This document shows, one piece after another, positions 5,684 to 9,914 of a stretch of 9,914 bases of DNA. Below the pieces are notes generated by a model, which was given only the letters and a program-made list of their open reading frames with translations, did no database searches and had not been told where the DNA came from. The position numbers and the translations under genes were made by a program. Each line of letters starts with the position of its first letter. The stretch's first letter is position 1. The stretch is taken from positions 1 through 9,914 of the forward strand of contig JAAZOZ010000126.1 in NCBI GenBank assembly GCA_012797505.1, written 5' to 3'. The stretch is from Smithella sp. GTDB lineage: Bacteria; Desulfobacterota; Syntrophia; Syntrophales; Smithellaceae.

Positions 5684-6457
5684 ATGATGAACTGGCTGGA
5701 AGTAAGCGACGAACTGGTTAAGATGCTGCGGCTGAAAACAGATCCGCTGGCCTTCAAGCGCTTTGAAAAATCAGAGGAGCTGGAAGCGATCAGGAATGTA
5801 TTCCACATCCCGACATTCTCCACCTTCTGCCAGGCTGTGCACCGCGCCAGAGTTCAGGGTCTGACCATCGGGATCACAAAGCTCGATAAGATGAATCACC
5901 GCTGTCTGCGCCTGCATGGCGTCAAACACGCGCATGAGAAGAGCATGAAAGAAGAGGCGGCCATGCTCTCCCGAACATGGTTTGCCTCGCCCGAAGAAGC
6001 TTTGTTGCAGCAGCAGGAAACCCCTCGCGTTCCGGTGGCTGAAGCCGTTGCGCTGGCACCTCTGTCGAAGGGAAAGTTCGACCCGGATGTCGTTCTCTTT
6101 TACGGAAATCCCGCGCAGATGATGATGCTCCTGTGCGGATTGCAGAAGGTAAAATATGAGCGCTTTCAGTTTTTCTTTATCGGCGAGGGGGCCTGCGCCG
6201 ATTCGCTGGGAGAATGCTACCGGACCGGCAAGCCTCAATTGTCCATTCCCTGTTACGGAGAAAGGGCCATGGGGCAGGTGGCCGACGATGAAATATCCGT
6301 GGCTCTCCCGCCCGGAGAGATCCCCAGGGCCATCTCAGGAATGAAACAACTGGCTAAAATTGGCTTCAAATATCCGATCAATTTCATCGGCGGCCAGGCC
6401 GACCTGGAGCCGATTCTGGCTCAGGTCTATCCGGACTTAAAAGAAAGGAAATCATAG
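5684..6457 (+). CDS. DUF169 family protein
   Basis: This 257-residue soluble protein has no signal peptide or membrane segment and resembles the DUF169 (COG2043) family, whose biochemical role is unknown to me. Recognisable parts are an N-terminal helical region (NWLEVSDELVKML, DPLAFKRFEKSEEL), the FCQAVHRARVQG segment (48-59), DVVLFYGNPAQMMML (135-149), and the family-like C-terminal block CADSLGECYRTGKPQLSIPCYGERAMGQVADDEISVALP (171-209). Cysteines at 49, 73, 171, 178 and 190 lie in the conserved-looking segments and might bind metal or a cofactor, which is inference only. The start at 5684 follows AGGAGGGG (5672-5679); a TTG at 5681 and an ATG at 5687 are alternatives. It lies 36 bp after the nicotinamidase-like gene and 61 bp before the amidohydrolase gene on the same strand, which suggests co-transcription. 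Confidence 0.85.
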   Translation: MMNWLEVSDELVKMLRLKTDPLAFKRFEKSEELEAIRNVFHIPTFSTFCQAVHRARVQGLTIGITKLDKMNHRCLRLHGVKHAHEKSMKEEAAMLSRTWFASPEEALLQQQETPRVPVAEAVALAPLSKGKFDPDVVLFYGNPAQMMMLLCGLQKVKYERFQFFFIGEGACADSLGECYRTGKPQLSIPCYGERAMGQVADDEISVALPPGEIPRAISGMKQLAKIGFKYPINFIGGQADLEPILAQVYPDLKERKS

Positions 6458-6518
6458 AACGGAAAAAGAGATAGAGTAGATTATCAAGCAATCAACAACA
6501 CGAGGGAGGATTGAAGCC

Positions 6519-8321
6519 ATGGATATGCCGAAAAGGAAAATGTCCCGGAAGAGAGCAGGCGGTCACCCGTTAAACCTTCATTTCGTGTATCTTTTGGCCT
6601 GCGTTTCGCTGATGTTGTTTCTGGCCGGCTGCGAGTCGTCCGGACAAAACCGGATGATCTTTTACGGGGGTGACATCATTACCATGAGCGACACGCCTGC
6701 CGGGGGTATTGAAGCCGTATTCGTGGAAAACGGTAAAATTGTTTCGACCGGGACAAAAGACGAGATTCTCAAGCATGGGACAGACGGCACACGGATCATC
6801 AATCTGGAGGGGAAAACATTGATGCCGGGATTTATTGCCGTCCACACCCATCCGGATCTTACGGCATATCTGTATGGTTTTGTCGATCTCAGCGGCTTTA
6901 CCCATAAAACAAAGGAAGAGGTGTGGGCAAAGCTGCGTCAGACGGTGAGGGAAACCAAGAAAGGGGAATGGATTTTTTGCAAGGGATTTGACCCGATGCT
7001 GGTCCCGGGACTCACGGCTCCCGATATTCAGTTTCTGGATGCCGTCGCCCCGGATCACCCGGTGCTCATCCTCGCCCAGAACTTACACTCGGCATGGGCC
7101 AATTCTCTGGCCTTTAAAAAAATGGGCGTCACGGCGACAACACCCGACCCGGCTCCCGGGAGTTACTTTGAAAAAGACAGTCAGGGCAGGCTTACCGGTT
7201 TTATTGTTGAAACCGGAGCCGTAAAAGTGATGTCCGCCGACGTACTCAAAACATTTAACATCAAGGACAATGCCGTTAAAGTCGCCGACGCACACATTGG
7301 CAATGGGATAACGAGCATTACAACCATGGGGCTCTTCAGCGACAAGGCCCTGATCTTATATGAACACCTATCCACAGCTCACCCGAGGCTCATTCACCGG
7401 GTGCTGGGTGCGATTGGTGTGCTGCCCAAGCGCAAACCCACTGTGCGGCATTTTATGTACATCCTGCATTCGACCCCCGATCTGTTTCCGAAAAATGTTG
7501 AAAACGGAGATGACTTTTTCAAGATCTGCGGTATGAAAATCTGGTACGACGGCTCCCCCTATACAGGCTCCATGTATATCAATGAGCCTTACCTGAATTC
7601 CGAACTGATGCTGAAAGGGCTGAAAGTTCCCGCCAATCATCGCGGACAAACCGTCATCGGCAAGCAGGAATTTTATGACGCCGTCAAAAAATATCATGAA
7701 CTCGGCTGGCAGGTCAGTGTGCACTCACAGGGCGATCGGGCCAGTGAAGAGGTTCTGGATGTTTTTGATAAGGTCCGGTCGGAATCATCGGTGAAAAACT
7801 TACGGCACCGCCTTGAACACGGCGTCCTCCTGCCCCCGGAACTGCTGGCGAAAATGAAGCGGCTTGAGATGACCCTCAGCTTCCATGTTAACCATCTTTA
7901 TTATTACGGTAAAGCTTTGAGAGATGATATTTTAGGCGCCGGGCGGACTGCAAGAATGTTGCCGGTGAACAGCTCGAGGACGGCAGGGCTGTATTATTCT
8001 TTGCACGCCGATGCCCCCATGTATCCGGAAGAACCCCTAAGCATGCTCCAGACGGCTGTGATACGGAAAACCCGCGAGGGAGAAATCATCGGGCCTCATG
8101 AGGCTGTCTCCGTAATGGAAGGATTAAAAGCGCTGACCATTTATGCCGCCTGGCAGCTCAAGATGGAAAAAAAGCTGGGTAGTATCGAACCCGGTAAGTA
8201 TGCCGATTTTGTTATCCTCGACAGGAACCCTCTTAAAGTCAACCCTGACTCCCTGAGGGACATCCGTGTGCTGAATACCTTTGTCAATGGCAATGAAGTT
8301 TGGAGCCGGAAAACACGTTGA
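6519..8321 (+). CDS. YtcJ-like amidohydrolase (amidohydrolase family 3), predicted lipoprotein
   Basis: This 600-residue metal-dependent hydrolase is of the YtcJ type; the substrate is unknown, and amide or carbamate bonds of small molecules are typical for the superfamily. A basic N-terminal stretch (KRKMSRKR) precedes a hydrophobic segment and the lipobox FLAGC with C38, so it is probably exported and lipid-anchored. With Glu, not Asp, after the Cys, outer-membrane sorting is likely. The beta-sandwich starts at about 47. LMPGFIAVHTHPD (101-113) holds the HxH metal motif (H109, H111). VHSQGDRA (H402, D406), LEHGV (H434) and LHADAP (D498) are the further active-site spots in TIM-barrel order. 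GSIEPGKYADFVILD (554-568) is the returning C-terminal sandwich. Cytoplasmic relatives lack the leader and are about 530-560 residues. The start at 6519 follows GGGAGGA (6504-6510). It is the last gene of the plus-strand unit and faces the helicase gene. Confidence 0.92.
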   Translation: MDMPKRKMSRKRAGGHPLNLHFVYLLACVSLMLFLAGCESSGQNRMIFYGGDIITMSDTPAGGIEAVFVENGKIVSTGTKDEILKHGTDGTRIINLEGKTLMPGFIAVHTHPDLTAYLYGFVDLSGFTHKTKEEVWAKLRQTVRETKKGEWIFCKGFDPMLVPGLTAPDIQFLDAVAPDHPVLILAQNLHSAWANSLAFKKMGVTATTPDPAPGSYFEKDSQGRLTGFIVETGAVKVMSADVLKTFNIKDNAVKVADAHIGNGITSITTMGLFSDKALILYEHLSTAHPRLIHRVLGAIGVLPKRKPTVRHFMYILHSTPDLFPKNVENGDDFFKICGMKIWYDGSPYTGSMYINEPYLNSELMLKGLKVPANHRGQTVIGKQEFYDAVKKYHELGWQVSVHSQGDRASEEVLDVFDKVRSESSVKNLRHRLEHGVLLPPELLAKMKRLEMTLSFHVNHLYYYGKALRDDILGAGRTARMLPVNSSRTAGLYYSLHADAPMYPEEPLSMLQTAVIRKTREGEIIGPHEAVSVMEGLKALTIYAAWQLKMEKKLGSIEPGKYADFVILDRNPLKVNPDSLRDIRVLNTFVNGNEVWSRKTR

Positions 8322-8389
8322 AAAAATAACGAGACGAGGGAAAACCGGGATGAATTTTTCACGGCCTGCTGCCTAAAATCCTGTTTCCG

Positions 8390-9914
8390 TCATCCTTTGT
8401 GCCCTTTTGTTTTTCTTGTCGGAGGAGCGTTCCAGGGGTCGTCGGGCCAGGGATGTTTCGGATAGCGGCCCTTCAACTCTTTTTTCACCTGCGGGTAGCC
8501 GGTGTTCCAGAATTGGCTCAGATCCCGGGTGATCTGAACGGGTCTCCGGGCGGGCGAGAGAAGGTGAAGCAGCAATTTTACACGGCCGCCTGCTATGGCC
8601 GGGGTGTCGGCCAGACCGAACATCTCCTGGAGTTTGACGGCCAGGACCGGAATTTCGCCTGCAACATAATCAATCGGAATGTTGTGGCCGCTGGGTACGG
8701 CAACAGTCGCAGGGGCGCGCTCATGGAGAAGACGCCGCTGGTTCCACGTCAGCGTTTCCGTAAGCGCCGGCAGGATGTTCAGGCAGGCGAGCTGCTGGGC
8801 GTTGCGGATCCCGGAAAGCCAGGGCAAAAGCCAGTCTGCTGGCGACGCCAGAAGCGCTTCAGGAGAAAGGTCCGGCCAGTTTTCTTCGGGATACGTTTCT
8901 TTCATCAGGCGCACACGGGCCTGAAGCTGCAAGGCCTCCCGGCTGAAGGTGATCATGGCCGTCTTTGACCGGATGGCTTCACAAAGCAGCGTCGCGACTT
9001 CCTCCCTGGACGGACTTGCTGGTTTGACACAAAGCGTGAGTGTTCCCAGGCGCTCTTCCTCAACAGCGATCACCCGACCTTCCTGTCTATCCCAATCGAG
9101 GCGCCGCAGGGTTTCGATCTCGCCTGCCAATTCCTCCAGGATGAGCTCCTCCGTGAGCGATTCGGCCATATGTACCGTGCCTTCCGCCTTTGCGCCCTTG
9201 TCCACTATGGGCGCAACAATATAGGGACTTCCGGCCGGGAGGATTTTTGCGGACAGCCGGACGCCTCTTCCCGAACGCATGACATAACGGCCGCTGCCGT
9301 CTTCGCGTCTTTTGGCAATGCGGTCGGGAAAAGCAGCCAGAAGCAAACGGGGGATCACGTCCCTTGTCTCTTTCCCGGAGACCTCCCATGTTTTGTCCGT
9401 CAGTCGCCTCAATTGCTGCGACGATCGGTCAACAGCGCGCAGGGCCGGAAGGTCGGCTTTTGCGGTCAGACTCTTTTTCTGTCGCCAGTGCTGCAGCAGT
9501 TGGAGACGTTCGCTCAAATCAAGCCAACCGGGTGGGGGCGTCAGGGAAGATCCGGAATGGCGGATGATGTCCCTTTCAGACAGAAGAGCCGCCAGATCCG
9601 CGCCGAGGGCCGGGAAGCCCAGATCGGCCGCTTTCAGAAGCAGGCGGCCCAGACGCGGATGGAGCGGCAGGCGCGCCATGGCCTTGCCGACCGGCATCAC
9701 CGAGCCTTTTTTATCCAGAGCGCCCAATCCTTTAAGCAGCTCCTGCGCAGTGCGCCAGGCAGCAGGCGGAGGTGCATCAAGCCAGGAAAGCGCCGCCGGG
9801 TCCCCGACGCCCCAGGCGGCCAGATCCAAAACCAGAGACGATAAATCGGAAATGGCGATTTCCGGCGGGGCAAAGGGAATCAGGGATTGGAAGGTGTGTT
9901 GACTGTAGAGACGA
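8390..9914 (-). CDS. hrpB: ATP-dependent helicase HrpB, C-terminal part, 5' end beyond window
   Basis: About 507 codons of a minus-strand gene enter from the right edge and end at 8390; the frame is open to the edge, so the apparent TTG start at 9829 is not real. HrpB is a DEAH-type helicase of about 800 residues, so the RecA-like motor (Walker A, DEAH box) lies outside. Visible are the end of the motor region (RLYSQHTF, then DLSSLVLDLAAWGV), the ratchet/winged-helix part (LDAPPPAAWRTAQELLKGLGALD, LPLHPRLGRLLL), and the long HrpB-specific C-terminal domain. That domain ends in PVQITRDLSQFWNTGYPQVKKELKGRYPKHPWPDDP, the hallmark terminus of the family. Its cellular role is poorly defined in most bacteria. 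It is convergent with the amidohydrolase gene; the 68 bp between them hold no clear terminator. Confidence 0.95.
   Translation of the reverse strand, partial: RLYSQHTFQSLIPFAPPEIAISDLSSLVLDLAAWGVGDPAALSWLDAPPPAAWRTAQELLKGLGALDKKGSVMPVGKAMARLPLHPRLGRLLLKAADLGFPALGADLAALLSERDIIRHSGSSLTPPPGWLDLSERLQLLQHWRQKKSLTAKADLPALRAVDRSSQQLRRLTDKTWEVSGKETRDVIPRLLLAAFPDRIAKRREDGSGRYVMRSGRGVRLSAKILPAGSPYIVAPIVDKGAKAEGTVHMAESLTEELILEELAGEIETLRRLDWDRQEGRVIAVEEERLGTLTLCVKPASPSREEVATLLCEAIRSKTAMITFSREALQLQARVRLMKETYPEENWPDLSPEALLASPADWLLPWLSGIRNAQQLACLNILPALTETLTWNQRRLLHERAPATVAVPSGHNIPIDYVAGEIPVLAVKLQEMFGLADTPAIAGGRVKLLLHLLSPARRPVQITRDLSQFWNTGYPQVKKELKGRYPKHPWPDDPWNAPPTRKTKGHKG

Noticed and set aside
8322..8389. 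Possible two-way terminator between the convergent amidohydrolase and hrpB genes
   Set aside because: Only a weak A/T-rich pairing (TGAAAAAAT with ATTTTTCA) is present, with no GC stem followed by a T-run.
9829..9829. TTG at 9829 as the start of a short 479-residue protein
   Set aside because: The same frame continues without a stop to the window edge and keeps matching HrpB, so the gene simply extends beyond the window.
9170..9844. 224-codon plus-strand open frame, and others at 8399-8968 and 9312-9902
   Set aside because: They are antisense to hrpB in GC-rich sequence, with low-complexity Arg/Ser-rich translations and no family features.

Overview
The window is about 50% GC and reads as chromosomal DNA of a Gram-negative bacterium, most likely a Desulfobacterota/'deltaproteobacterial' lineage. 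This rests on gene flavour only: an ArnT-like membrane glycosyltransferase, a DUF169 protein, a lipoprotein amidohydrolase with a type II signal, and HrpB helicase. It was not tested against any database. Both ends of the window cut through genes.

Layout, left to right. (1) 1-486 looks like a piece of integron cassette array read on the minus strand. A GC-richer SAM-dependent methyltransferase, truncated by the window edge, starts about 40 bp after a 66-bp attC-like site. (2) 487-852 has no convincing gene but holds a GC-rich stem-loop. (3) 853-2571 (minus) is a complete GT83/ArnT-like glycosyltransferase. (4) 2698-5049 is a scrapyard of transposable elements: the first half of an IS481-type transposase, a complete 1656-bp IS1380-family element with 15-bp perfect terminal repeats, and a short C-terminal remnant of a REP-associated tyrosine-type transposase. 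The IS1380 element cuts both neighbours exactly at its ends and has no matching 4-bp target duplication. (5) 5063-8321 (plus) is a likely three-gene transcription unit: a nicotinamidase-fold protein, a DUF169 protein and a YtcJ-like amidohydrolase lipoprotein. (6) 8390-9914 (minus, convergent) is the C-terminal part of the HrpB helicase.

The points most worth a second look are these. The nicotinamidase-like protein keeps the metal site and catalytic Asp but has Thr and Tyr where the family has the catalytic Lys and Cys. The attC-like site has a bulged imperfect stem and sits just upstream of the methyltransferase. Both transposase genes, although from unrelated IS families, have nested inverted repeats in their leaders that could hide the ribosome binding site and start codon, a layout expected of transposase mRNAs protected against read-through transcription. 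No tRNA, rRNA, CRISPR array or origin was seen.
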